Shown one piece after another: positions 24,064-33,873 of a stretch of DNA of 64,000 bases; the stretch's first letter is position 1; each line of letters starts with the position of its first letter. Under the pieces are notes generated by a model. It ran no database searches and was not told the DNA's origin. It saw nothing but the letters and a program-made list of their open reading frames with translations. Source of the DNA: Stentor roeselii (Eukaryota; Ciliophora; Heterotrichea; Heterotrichida; Stentoridae). A program made the translations under genes and the position numbers. The stretch is taken from positions 1-64,000 of the forward strand of contig RSEH01000003.1 in assembly GCA_006503475.1 (NCBI GenBank), given 5' to 3'.

Positions 24064-26136
24064 TTATTTTTCAGGTCTCAAGCAAAACTCAGGTAAAATT
24101 CCATGATCTTCCACGAAACTCTGCCATTTTCCTCCGTACTTATCAAGTCTATTAATTGCAGTGATCTAGCTAACCCTTACCAGTACCAAATACCTGCTGC
24201 TTAGCCAGACCCTAACTCCTCTAAACTGACTTAAAAAGACATTGCTATGAGTATCATTAATTCCAAGTCCAACATTGACCTCCAGCCTGACCTTGGGAAA
24301 TCTTTTAGTTCCAAACTCAAACTTAAACATTTCTTTCGTCACTGAAAGATGAACATGATAAATTTTAAAAGTCTCATCCAAGCTCCACTGATCACAGAAC
24401 ATTCCAGGCGGGTATCTTGGAAACGCGTAGCTCATTGAGTTCAAAAACTCCTGAACCCTCCACTTGACTTGATTGGCAAGACTGGCAAATGTCAGGTTCT
24501 GAAGAGAAACTTCAGTCATTCTGTTACAAGCGCAGTACAAGGAAGGACTGCGAATGTCTTGACAGTCTCTTGAATAAGAAGCTATTTCTCGAAGCCAGTT
24601 AATAGAATAATTATTTTTTTCAGTCAGGCCTATCAAAGACAAGGTCGTTTCTCTGACGTCCATCTTTGAAGTGAGTCTTCTGCTGTTTTCAGAAAGGACA
24701 TGGTAGGAGTAAGGAAACCTGTTCAACAAGTTCTTACTTGCAAGGAGAAACATTGAAGGGAGTCTTGTCTCTTGATAGGCGTCTAAAGAACGATACCAGT
24801 TTCCATACCGCATTCCATGATCAGCATGTAAGTACATGAAAACCTCGTATTTTTCCGTTAAATCAATGAAATTTCTTAAAAAATCAGTGATATCCTGGTC
24901 TAAAGTCGCTGCATGTTGACCAGTGTTTTCATGTCCCGCGTTTAAGTGAAGGTAAATCCAGAGATTGACTCCCTGATACATCCTGATAAGACTCAGGGTG
25001 TAATTAAGCATATAAAAATGTGTTTGATAAGGACCCACACATCTCTGCTCGTTTTCGCTCTTCTGAACACGAACGCCTGTATATTCCTTGACCAGACAAT
25101 AGAACTGTCTGATTGTGTAGTCAACATTAAGCGACTCTCCTATTATCTCAGGAAACCACCTGTCACAGTCATCGAAGCCCATCACTGTGACGTACCCTTT
25201 CGACTTCATCTTGCTCCAAATCGAGTCCTTCCCCAGCCGGTCAGCTTCAGAGTAATTAAGCCTCGACTGGTAATTCAAACCTCCAAAGATAGGCACCTGG
25301 TTCGCTACAGAGTTAGAGCCAATCGTTGAGTGCATTAAAAAGTCATAAACAGCGAAGTTCGGCATGTTTTTTTCACTTTCATTTAAAAATTTCACTACTT
25401 TTGGAAGTTTTCTATAAAAGTGACGTCTTGACAATGAGTCTAAAGTTAATAAAAAAATCAATCTGGGCTTTCCATTTACTTTTGACTTGCTTTTTTCGTA
25501 TAAAGTCTCGTTAAAAACTGGAGACATTGAAGCGTGATGAAGTTTTGTTGGGTTTATTTCACTTGTTTCTTTGATCTCTTCTTCTGAGCACAGGCCTAAA
25601 CCGAATTCCAGCTGTTGGGCGTTGACCGGTGGTTGATATTTCTGAAGTTTCAGTTGAAAAGTGTTTTTTCTCAGCATCAGATTCAGCCCTGTCACAGGTC
25701 CTGAGAAAAAAAAACCTTTTTCTGGTTCAGAACAGTTCATTGATAACATCTGAGAAGAGCGGTTCAATAAAAGTAGTGACTCAGAGAATGACGTCACTTT
25801 AGAACAGGGCGGGTAAGTGAAAGGTGGGAACAACTTATTACCTTCAGTAAGAGAATACCCGAAAGTCGCTGGTTTACAAGCATATCCTGAAAGGTCTAGA
25901 CTTGCAGTAGTTTCAGAGTCCAGATATTGGAACTGGTAGCTGTAGTTCCTGTTGTGCACTGGAACAACTTCATCTTTCGGAGTGTAAAGTACATCCACTT
26001 CAACTACTAACAAAGAACTATTCTTTTGTAAAAATTCAAAAAGTCTCACCACCTCCGAATACCCTCCAATATGAACCACGACCGACACCAAAGCACTAAA
26101 AAGATAAGAAATCAAAAGACAAAAAAACTTCAACAT
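24064..26136 (-). CDS. DUF229-family secreted sulfatase-like protein (two exons)
   Basis: Exons 26136-24181 and 24165-24064 give 685 residues. Signal peptide MLKFFCLLISYLFSALVSVV. An N-terminal part with paired Cys is followed by the DUF229 core: LLTLDSLSRRHFYRKLPKVV, NQVPIFGG, FDDCDRWFP, HLNAGHENTGQHA and HADHGMRYGNW. The Asp/Ser of TLDS and the Asp-His of ADHG correspond to metal and nucleophile positions in the alkaline phosphatase superfamily, so this copy looks catalytically competent; the substrate is unknown. The 15-nt intron lies at the same codon position as in the neighbour 22032-23984, and the second exons are the same length (102 nt), which shows tandem duplication. After splicing the tail reads ITAINRLDKYGGKW...ILPEFCLRPEK. 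Confidence 0.9.
24166..24180 (-). other. 15-nt intron
   Basis: GTAAGGGTTAGCTAG on the minus strand, phase 0, containing the apparent stop. Same alignment position as the intron at 22134-22148. Confidence 0.9.
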
Positions 26137-26218
26137 ATTAAATTACCTTCTCATCTTCATCCATCTTCCATATCTCCATTTTAATTAAATAATCCTCCAT
26201 GATGGGGGCATATAAATA

Positions 26219-27421
26219 ATGATCGACATTACGGCGCAGACCGAAGAACCGAAGAAATGCAAGAAGTGTTCAGAGTCCAAGATCGAAGAAATGCAGCTGC
26301 TGAAAGAAACGCGAATCCTGGAAAAAGAAGTTCAATCCTTGGCAATCGCGAAGTACCGGTACACCAACAAGCTAAAACAACTGCAGGCAAGCATTGAAAA
26401 ACTTGGAAACGGTCGCCTCAGTTCTCAACTTCCTGCTCCTTACCTGCGGAAAACTGACCTGCTGAACTACTACCTGAACCTGAAACTTCCAACTTCCTTA
26501 TTCCAAATAATCCGAAGGAAAGAGGACACAATCGCTTACATGCTTCAATCAGGAATGTACATCCCGCTTAAAAAATGCTTTTGTGGCAAGGCGGTTCAGC
26601 TGACGCAGCTTAAATATGAAGACATCGCTTATCTCTGTCAATGTGGAGCAAGTTTTCATATGTTTGAGTCAAGCGTCTGGGAACGTTTTCACCTGATCCC
26701 TGAAAAAATACTTCTCTTCATGTTTCTTTGGTTGATGGGTCAGAAGTTGAAATCCGCGCGTCAGTTGGTAGACATTTCTAAGGAAAAAGCTAGAATGCTT
26801 GAGGACTTTCTGTTAGAACTTATTTCAGAGCACTTTGTGTCAACCTTTGAGAAATTTCATGGAATCGTTGAAATTGATGAGTCGTGCTTCAAACATACAA
26901 CTACCAGTCGAAGTCGAAGTCAGCCTGAACGATGGGTGTTCGGATTGTATGAAAGGGAAGGAAAGAGGAATTATATGGAAGTCGTTCAGAAGAGGACCTC
27001 GGGAGTTCTTATTCCTATCATTCAGAAGGTATGTGAACCTGGAACGACCATTGTCTCTGATCAGTGGGCGGCTTATAATAAGTTGTCTCAAGTGGGGTTC
27101 CCGCATTATACGGTTGACCACTCTAGGTTTTTTGTGAACCCGACGAGTAGAGAGATTCACACCCAAAACATCGAACTTTCATGGTGCTGGGCCAAGTTCG
27201 AGATAAAAAGACAGAATCGAGGACTCGGCCATTTGCAGCAGTTCCTCCATGTTTATTGCTGGAAGCGACAATTCAAGTCCGACGACAAAATCAACGAAAT
27301 CGGGCTGATGTGGCAAGAAGTCTGTGGAATGATCAAAAGGTTCCAAGAAAACGGTGGCTTTACAAGAAAAGATGAAAAGTTTGACGCTGATGACTCGACA
27401 AGTGTAGCGACTTCAGTTTGA
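26219..27421 (+). CDS. IS1595/ISXO2-type DDE transposase, intact
   Basis: A 400-residue frame from ATG 26219 to TGA. The N-terminus has CKKC and a short coiled coil, then a zinc-ribbon-like pair (CFCG ... CQCG). The DDE domain follows: EIDES (first Asp), VSDQWAAYN (second Asp) and HTQNIELSWCWAKFEIKRQNRG (Glu), as in the IS1595 superfamily. These transposases move small elements in bacteria and are also known in eukaryotes. The frame is undamaged, somewhat GC-richer than its surroundings, and sits between host genes with 82 nt on the left and 12 nt on the right. I see no terminal inverted repeats in the flanks. It could be a domesticated transposase or a recent insertion whose ends I cannot recognise. 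Confidence 0.85.
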   Translation: MIDITAQTEEPKKCKKCSESKIEEMQLLKETRILEKEVQSLAIAKYRYTNKLKQLQASIEKLGNGRLSSQLPAPYLRKTDLLNYYLNLKLPTSLFQIIRRKEDTIAYMLQSGMYIPLKKCFCGKAVQLTQLKYEDIAYLCQCGASFHMFESSVWERFHLIPEKILLFMFLWLMGQKLKSARQLVDISKEKARMLEDFLLELISEHFVSTFEKFHGIVEIDESCFKHTTTSRSRSQPERWVFGLYEREGKRNYMEVVQKRTSGVLIPIIQKVCEPGTTIVSDQWAAYNKLSQVGFPHYTVDHSRFFVNPTSREIHTQNIELSWCWAKFEIKRQNRGLGHLQQFLHVYCWKRQFKSDDKINEIGLMWQEVCGMIKRFQENGGFTRKDEKFDADDSTSVATSV

Positions 27422-27433
27422 ACTAATTAAATA

Positions 27434-29323
27434 TTAGAGATTTATTAGAACGTCGCTGTTACAAGGGAAGTCCGGGTCGATTTCACGTTTAATACTCAGG
27501 TGATAGGCCAGCAGTTGCAGAGGAATCACTGCAAGAAGCCCTGTCAATGGTCCGTTTTCCTCAATTAAAAGGACTTTATCAGGAGCATGTGCTGAAGTGA
27601 TCAAGTTTTTATTCGGAGTTATCACAATAGTCTTCGCATTGCGCGCCTGGACCTCTGCCAAAGCGAGGTTCATCATTTCTTTATGCTCGTCATTTAAAAT
27701 AATAAGAATGATGGGTCTTCCGTCACTAATCAAAGCAAAAGGACCATGTTTCAAAGCGCCTCCGGCGTATCCTTCAGCGTGGACTAAAGAAAGTTGTTTC
27801 AACAAAGCAGCTCCTTCATAAGCAATCGACTCGCCCATGCCTCTGCCCAATACAAAAATATGTTCTTCTCCTTTCAGCTCTTCAGCCAGCATGCGAGTCT
27901 CTTCTTTATTCCTCTCAATAACAGATCCAGCCATCATCGGCAAAGACAAAAGCGAGTTAATGATTTTTTTCCTCTGCTCAGCCTTTTCAGGGAACTTGAA
28001 CCTTGAAAGCCACAAAGCGATTTCAATAAGAACGACACAAGAGGATAAAAAAGACTTAGTCCCAGCTTCAGCGATTTCCTTTCCCGCGTTCATATAAACT
28101 CCATGACCGATGAGACTTGCAAGTGGAGAAGAAATTTCATTGACAATTGAAATCGCTGGGACTTTAGAACTCAAACACCTTGCCCCGGCGGCGAGAATCT
28201 CTGAAGTCGCTCCGGACTCACTGATGAGGATGGCGCCTGGACTTTTGAATGGCAGGTAAACTGAACTACTGCTGGGGTCGATGGTCGTCACGGTGTCCAT
28301 CAACTCCAGGTGCTTCATGATATGTGAGCCGAATTGACAGGCGTGAAAAGAACTGCCACATCCGAGAAGCAGAAGGTTTTTGACTGCCAAGAACTCAGGC
28401 TTCACCTCGTCGAGGCCTTTGAGTCTCGCTGAGTCACTTGTAAGACGAGCTCCGTAGTTGAGAGCTCGCGCGATGGCCTGGGGCTGTTCCTCGATTTCTT
28501 TTATTGTCCAGTGGGGCCAGTTGCCCAGACTCACCAGAGACTCCTCGTCTTTTATCTTCATCGCTTCAACCTTTTGTCGCAGAGGGTCGAGGGTGTAAAC
28601 ACAGCTGTCTTCGAGTTTCATTATTTTTCCTTTCAACAACTGCTCTTCACTACTCACCATAATATCCCCGTCGTTAGAAGACATGAATAAACTTGACCCT
28701 TTCTGAGCCACTACTAAATGATCTGGATTTTCTTTGTCTATCGCCACTAACCCTGAAGTGCCTGAAGTCTTTTCTAGTGCTAGTCTTGTCGCGATTTTCA
28801 GAGGATGACCGTCTTCCACGAAGATTCCGATCAAATTCGCTAAAAGCTCTGAGGTCGAGTTTGTTTTTAACTCGATTCCTCGGGTTTCGATGAAGGTTTG
28901 GATTTCTTTTGAATTTGAAATGTTTCCGTCGTGCACCAAATAAACACGACCTCGGTGGTCGGACTGAGGAAACACGTTCCCTTCGAACGAGTCGCCTTTT
29001 CGTCGAACGTGGGTCAGCCCGATGCCGACTGGAGAAGAAGATTTTAAGAGAAACGCTTCTTTTGGCCTCTGTGGAATTGAGGAGAGGCTTGAAGGGTTCG
29101 AACAATTCGAGACCTGCCCTTGAAGAGAAGAACTCGTCATTGGGCTTAAGTGTCTGGAATCGCTTTGTGAGAGACTTTCGAGAAGTGAATCTAGCTTTTC
29201 AGGATCTCGGCCGATGTAACCCATTATTCCGATGCAGTCTAATGGGTTTGATGCTTCTGAAAGGGTTAGGGAACTTACTGCTAATACACCCAGGGCTTTT
29301 AGAGTTCGGAGTGATTGAAACAT
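27434..29323 (-). CDS. GlmS/GFAT-like protein (glutaminase fold + two SIS domains), probably not a normal GFAT
   Basis: From the ATG at 29323 the protein has 629 residues; an upstream in-frame ATG at 29389 would add 22. The chosen start gives a signal-like N-terminus (MFQSLRTLKALGVLAVSS). The order is that of glucosamine-6-phosphate synthase: glutaminase-type domain (CIGIMGYIG ... VYLVHDGNIS), then SIS1 (LLGCGSSFHACQFG, ISESGATSEI) and SIS2 (LGRGMGESIAYEGAALLKQL, HAEGYAGGALKHGP). Key residues differ. The nucleophile motif C-G-I-F is C-I-G-I-M; the T-R-W-A-T-H-G loop is HVRRKGD; H-N-G is HDG; the isomerase ALKLKEIS is AALLKQLS, losing the E. coli Lys485 and Glu488 equivalents; and the C-terminal AKSVTVE with Lys603 is replaced by SDVLINL. 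Family membership is strong; normal activity is doubtful. Confidence 0.85.
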   Translation of the reverse strand: MFQSLRTLKALGVLAVSSLTLSEASNPLDCIGIMGYIGRDPEKLDSLLESLSQSDSRHLSPMTSSSLQGQVSNCSNPSSLSSIPQRPKEAFLLKSSSPVGIGLTHVRRKGDSFEGNVFPQSDHRGRVYLVHDGNISNSKEIQTFIETRGIELKTNSTSELLANLIGIFVEDGHPLKIATRLALEKTSGTSGLVAIDKENPDHLVVAQKGSSLFMSSNDGDIMVSSEEQLLKGKIMKLEDSCVYTLDPLRQKVEAMKIKDEESLVSLGNWPHWTIKEIEEQPQAIARALNYGARLTSDSARLKGLDEVKPEFLAVKNLLLLGCGSSFHACQFGSHIMKHLELMDTVTTIDPSSSSVYLPFKSPGAILISESGATSEILAAGARCLSSKVPAISIVNEISSPLASLIGHGVYMNAGKEIAEAGTKSFLSSCVVLIEIALWLSRFKFPEKAEQRKKIINSLLSLPMMAGSVIERNKEETRMLAEELKGEEHIFVLGRGMGESIAYEGAALLKQLSLVHAEGYAGGALKHGPFALISDGRPIILIILNDEHKEMMNLALAEVQARNAKTIVITPNKNLITSAHAPDKVLLIEENGPLTGLLAVIPLQLLAYHLSIKREIDPDFPCNSDVLINL

Positions 29324-29796
29324 TTTTGTTTTTTTATAGAAAGAATTCAGGGAACTAATATGAAAGTTGAATTTTGTAGGATTTTTCATGGGGTTGAAGA
29401 TTTTACTTCTGGATTTTAGAGATATTGGGTTAAAAGTGAGATTTTATTGTTGTAAGGGGTTTTATTTAGATTGTGTGGTGATGGAATTTTGAATAAGTTT
29501 CTGACGTTGACCCGGCTTTTTTTAAGAATAATAAAATTTGCATTTTATGAAAAGATTTAAAGTTTAGATTAAAGTTAAAAATACTTGTTTTGGTGAAATT
29601 TCGATATCTGATAATAAGAATTAATTAAACGTAGGAAATTTACTAGAGTTTAACTAAAATTATAAATATATAAAATTACTTCATTTCTTATTTTAAACTA
29701 TTTCCTCTTATAAGAATGATAAACGTTACTATTTAAAATTATGATGATTCAATCTAGCATTCTCAATCATCTCTAAAATATTCTAAAAATTTAAAA
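29324..29796. other. AT-rich divergent intergenic region
   Basis: About 470 nt between divergent genes, including the possible 22-codon upstream extension of the GlmS-like gene. It should hold both promoters, but I recognise no defined element. Confidence 0.45.
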
Positions 29797-30168
29797 ATGA
29801 CAGATAAAGAAAACTTTGAACCTGCACTGATCCCGGAAAAACTTTTTTTCTCATCTAGTCCGAAAACCAGCAAGACAGTTCAAAAGCGAAGGTATAACAA
29901 GACCGTTCCTCAAGAATTTGCAAAAATTGAGAACAGTATCGTAGACGAAACAGAGTCAGAATCCTTATCCAAAAAAAAATTCAATCGAAAAGCAAGTGAA
30001 ATGATACTTCCAGAGATCAAAACAGCTCAAAAGGTGCACATCCGTAAAATAAGTGACGACGACATCGTCATTTTCAAAGAAGAAGAACTGCAGATTCCGC
30101 CAACAGTGATTCACAAGGTGAAAAGAAGCTTCTGGAACCTATGCAGGTGCATGATTCATACAGGGTAG
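29797..30168 (+). CDS. small uncharacterised basic/acidic protein
   Basis: A 123-residue frame with ATG at 29797 (MTDKENFEPALIPEKLFF) and TAG at 30166-30168. It is rich in Lys, Glu and Ser, with SSSPKTSKTVQKRRYNK and a C-terminal KRSFWNLCRCMIHTG. No domain recognised. It faces the coiled-coil gene 30196-31290 head-on, with 27 nt between the stops. A 15-nt GT...AG segment spans the TAG, but splicing it would run the frame antisense through the neighbour, so the TAG is probably the true end. Confidence 0.6.
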   Translation: MTDKENFEPALIPEKLFFSSSPKTSKTVQKRRYNKTVPQEFAKIENSIVDETESESLSKKKFNRKASEMILPEIKTAQKVHIRKISDDDIVIFKEEELQIPPTVIHKVKRSFWNLCRCMIHTG

Positions 30169-30195
30169 TGTATTTTAAGTACATATTTAAGGTCA

Positions 30196-31290
30196 TTAGT
30201 TACTAGTGCTTCGTTTGTCACTGTCCGTCAAGACAGAGATGAAAGACTTAAGCGCTGTTTTGCTTTGATCTGCGATATTTTCCAGTTCATTCACAACAAT
30301 TTTTATACTTTCAGCTTCTTTTTCATTCACCGTCTTCTCAACATGCATGTTTGCGAGTCCTTTGATGTTATGCTTCAAATTTTTAATCAGGTGAAGAAGA
30401 GTCAAGATATGCTGGCGAAGCTGAGGAATTTCCTTGTTTTTTTCTTTCAGAATTTTGTATTCAGAGACTATCTGCGCGTTCTGGTGCAGGATTTCTTTGT
30501 ACCTTTATAAAAGTTACTCGAGTTTTACTTCGAACAGCTGGTCTGAGTTCTTGATCAGCTGGTTAAAAAGGTCTTTGTTTTCTTTTGTTAGTTTTTCTAG
30601 AAAAACGTTTTCTTTCCCTTCAATGCTTCCAGTTTGCCTTTGGTTGAAACTCGAAAGTAAATCTTCTAGTTTTTCAAGACGCTCAGTTAAAACTTTGTTG
30701 TTTTCCAGGCTTTTATCATATAAATTTTGCAAATCTTTGTTTTTTGCTCTTTCTTTTTCAAGTTCAGTTCTTAATTCAGAAGCGTTTTCCTGGTTTTTAA
30801 CAGCTACTTCATTTGAAAAAAGGTTAACAAACCTGTCTTTCACCCAGTTTCTGAGAGGATCAGCTGAATTTTCATGATTTGATAGTTTTGATTCAAGTTC
30901 ACAAGTTTTTTGTCTTAAGTTTTCTATGATTTCTTCTTTTTTATCCAGGATTCCTTCTAATTCTTTTACTTTTTTGCTGAAATTATCAGGAAACTTACGA
31001 GTTTTCGGACGTTGCTCTAAATAACTGTCGATTTCAGCCTCTAGTCCTGTGAAGGAGTCAGCAAGGCTTAAACTTTTTAGATGATGAGGCTTTTTTGATT
31101 TTGTTTTGGACTTTTTTGAATTTGTGAAACAATTAAAAACTTGCTTTACTTTTGAAGGTTCATAAGCTTTGAAGCGAACTGGGAATGGTTTTAGGTCGTT
31201 TGACTGAGGCTCTGCCTCGGGTTTTGAATGAATGGGAGTTTTTTGGGATGTTACTATGATACCCTTCAAATTTCGTTTGAGAGAATGCAT
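30196..31290 (-). CDS. coiled-coil protein, two exons
   Basis: Exons 31290-30518 and 30502-30196 give 359 residues. The apparent stop after LFEVKLE lies inside a 15-nt intron; splicing gives ...VKLEYKEILHQNAQIVSEYK, which continues the heptad pattern to ...LTDSDKRSTSN. The first 90 residues are basic and polar (NCFTNSKKSKTKSKKPHH), followed by a long coiled coil (KKVKELEGILDKKEEIIENL onward). No family recognised; a cytoskeletal or scaffold role is a guess. A decayed copy of most of this gene lies about 1 kb upstream at 32153-32938, same orientation. Confidence 0.85.
30503..30517 (-). other. 15-nt intron
   Basis: GTAACTTTTATAAAG on the minus strand, after the second base of a codon. Removing it bypasses the TAA and joins two coiled-coil frames. 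Confidence 0.9.
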
Positions 31291-32152
31291 TTTTGTTGTA
31301 GGTTTATAAATTTCTATGAATTAGCGAAAATTATGATGAAATATTTTGGGTAAAGTTTGTATTAAATGTTTGTGGATAGTGATAAATGCATAGATAGTAT
31401 ATTTTTAGTTATTTAAGGATATCATGAAAGTCTGAAAGGTGTTTAGTAGGTTGAGAGACTAGAATTTATGATAATTTAGGGGATTATTTGGATTATAGAA
31501 AATAGTTTTATTTAGAACAGCCTATGAGATTAATTTATTAAAGGAGATTTAGACATTATTAAAATAGTTGAGCATTTAGAAAATGATAGATTTAGAGTAA
31601 TTATAACTTAAATTTTATTTTACATTTAGAACATTTTTCTTAACTTTGTCATCATATTGAATAGTCTCGATGTGATTTCCAAAGATATTAGTAATCCTTT
31701 CGAATACTGAATAGAAAAACATTAAGGAATAGTTTTCGAGATTTATGTACTTAATTATTAGTAAATTAACCATTATGATTTAAATTTAGTCATAAAAATT
31801 CAAAGCAAATCTGTAAAATAATTGAAAACAATTGATTATTAAGTAGATAAAGTTATTCAATTATAATCACTTAGAATCTTCTGCACTCACTGATATAGTT
31901 ATCAAAGGCTTTGCATTTTAATTAAATAATCAAAATTTCCATTGTCTAAATAATCCTGACTTTTTCTTTCTTTAGTTTGTGTTTATAGATTAAGATTTGA
32001 TATGAATTTATTTTAATTCTACTGCATATGCGATATCTTCTAACTAGTTAAAAAATTTTATTTAAGCTTCTTCTCAGCTATATGTGGACTAACTATTTGA
32101 TATTGTACTTTAAAGTTTATAAGATTGAAAAGAATGAAAACATGAAGGTATA
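31291..32152. other. AT-rich intergenic stretch
   Basis: About 860 nt of AT-rich DNA between the intact coiled-coil gene and its decayed copy. No gene or RNA recognised. Confidence 0.55.
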
Positions 32153-32938
32153 GCCGAGGATTCCTTGTTTTTCATTGAGACTTTTATATTCAAAACGATC
32201 TGTAAGTACTGATGCACTATTTCCTTTCCTCGACCAAAACTTACTTTAGGATGACATCAAACAGCTGGTCTGAGTCCTTTTATAGCTGTTGAAAGAGGTC
32301 TTTATTTACTTAAAGTTTACAAAAAATGAATACCTATTCTTTATCTTCGCTAGTTATTATTAAATTTATTTTAAGATTAAATCTCTTCAATTTTTTAAGT
32401 GAATGAGCTAAAATTTGATTCTTTTCTACGTTTTTATTATAAAATTATGAATCTTTGAATTTCAATTCTTTCTTCGAGTTGAACCCTTAGTTCAGAATTA
32501 TTATCTTGGTCGTTTATATCGATATATTGAGAAAAAAACGCACTGCATGGTCTTTTGCTCAGTTTTGTACGATTCCTTCTTTTTATCACAAATTCCTTCA
32601 CATTCTGCTAATATTTTCATTTCCGAAAAACATGATTTCTTCTTTTTATTACAAATTCCTTCACATTCTGCTAATGTTTTCAGAGGTTTTAAGAGTTTTG
32701 AAAGGTTTTCTAAAAAAGGGATATATCAGCCTAAATTTCCCAAAGAAACTCAGCGATGGACAATTCTTAAACTTTTTAGATGACTTGTCTTTTCCTTTTA
32801 GTTTTTGAGTTGCTTCAAAGGTTTATCAAGTTTAATGCTTACTGGATTTATGATGTTTTTTTGGATTTTTTAATGACTTGAACTGGTTTAAAATAAGTAT
32901 TGAGGACCTGTGCTGGTATTACGTATGAGTGATTCATT
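32153..32938 (-). pseudogene. decayed copy of the coiled-coil gene at 30196-31290
   Basis: Nucleotide similarity to 30420-31290 is visible by eye: plus-strand CAAACAGCTGGTCTGAGTCC (near 32257) against GAACAGCTGGTCTGAGTTCT (near 30533); then AAAGAGGTCTTTATTTACTT against AAAAGGTCTTTGTTTTCTTT; and the 5' part near 32770 TTAAACTTTTTAGATGACTT against 31065 TTAAACTTTTTAGATGATGA. All frames contain stops and indels. A roughly 63-nt internal duplication (from about 32577 and 32640) is specific to this copy. It covers the promoter-proximal and middle parts; the last about 225 nt of the parent are not recognisable here. Confidence 0.8.
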
Positions 32939-33873
32939 TTTAATTCACTTTATAAAATAATACTTTTGAGATTGTTTCTAGAGAAATAATTATATATAAG
33001 TTTATAAAAATATTTGAAATATACATATCTTTAAATTTTTCATGACAATAAATGTTTATAAGATGCTTATCCACAAGTTTTTCAATATTTTTTATGTAAC
33101 AAAATAGAAATTGAACTAATGGAATTTTATTAAAATGTAAAAAATCTAAATAGAAAAATAAGAAAGAATGATAACTAACTAGAAGAATGGAAGCTTTTAT
33201 TATGTTTTTCATTAAAATATATGGAATAAACTTGAATTTGTTATTTTATATAATTTATTCAAACCCTATACTTTAACTTGCTCATTTTTATCAGTTGCAT
33301 ATCCAGATTATCGATTAGGGATTCAAATGATGCTCTGAATGCTATCATAAGTAAAATTACAAATTTAAGCCTCTAATCATTTTTTATTTTATAGATACAA
33401 AAATAAAGCAGAGATTGGAAGCTTAAGCCACTCAAAAAATCATTTTTTAACTCTGATATTTTATTTTCAGAATACATAATTTGTGTAACTGAACAATATC
33501 TACCAAATACTGAAAAATGGTCTCTTTGATGGCGACTTTAAAATTAGAATGATGCTGTACTTGAGAAAGAAAAAAAGTTAACTTGATAGAATTGTATCGT
33601 AAAAAGATATTTACTTCGATTACAAAAAACATTATTCCTAGACTCTATGATAGCCTTAAAGATCACTTTTGTCCAGATTAGATATAATTTTTTATAATAA
33701 TTAAGTCTATTTTATAAACTTTCAACATTGTTGAAAAATTACTTAATAAACATCCCAATTTTAACCCAAATCAAACCTTCTAGAATCTTTTCCCTAAACA
33801 AAAAAACCCTAATTTCTAAAACCTCTAAATCATCGTAATCAAGAGCCAAAACATATTCGACAATAATAAGATA
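32939..33873. other. AT-rich intergenic stretch
   Basis: About 930 nt, AT-rich. Open frames here (for example 32940-33212 minus) are Ile/Phe/Lys-rich noise of the kind AT-rich DNA gives. No RNA gene or repeat recognised. Confidence 0.5.

Noticed and set aside
30154-30510. 15-nt GT...AG segment over the stop of the 29797 gene, which would extend it
   Set aside because: The extension would run antisense through the coding sequence of the neighbouring coiled-coil gene; the open frame there is a shadow of that gene.
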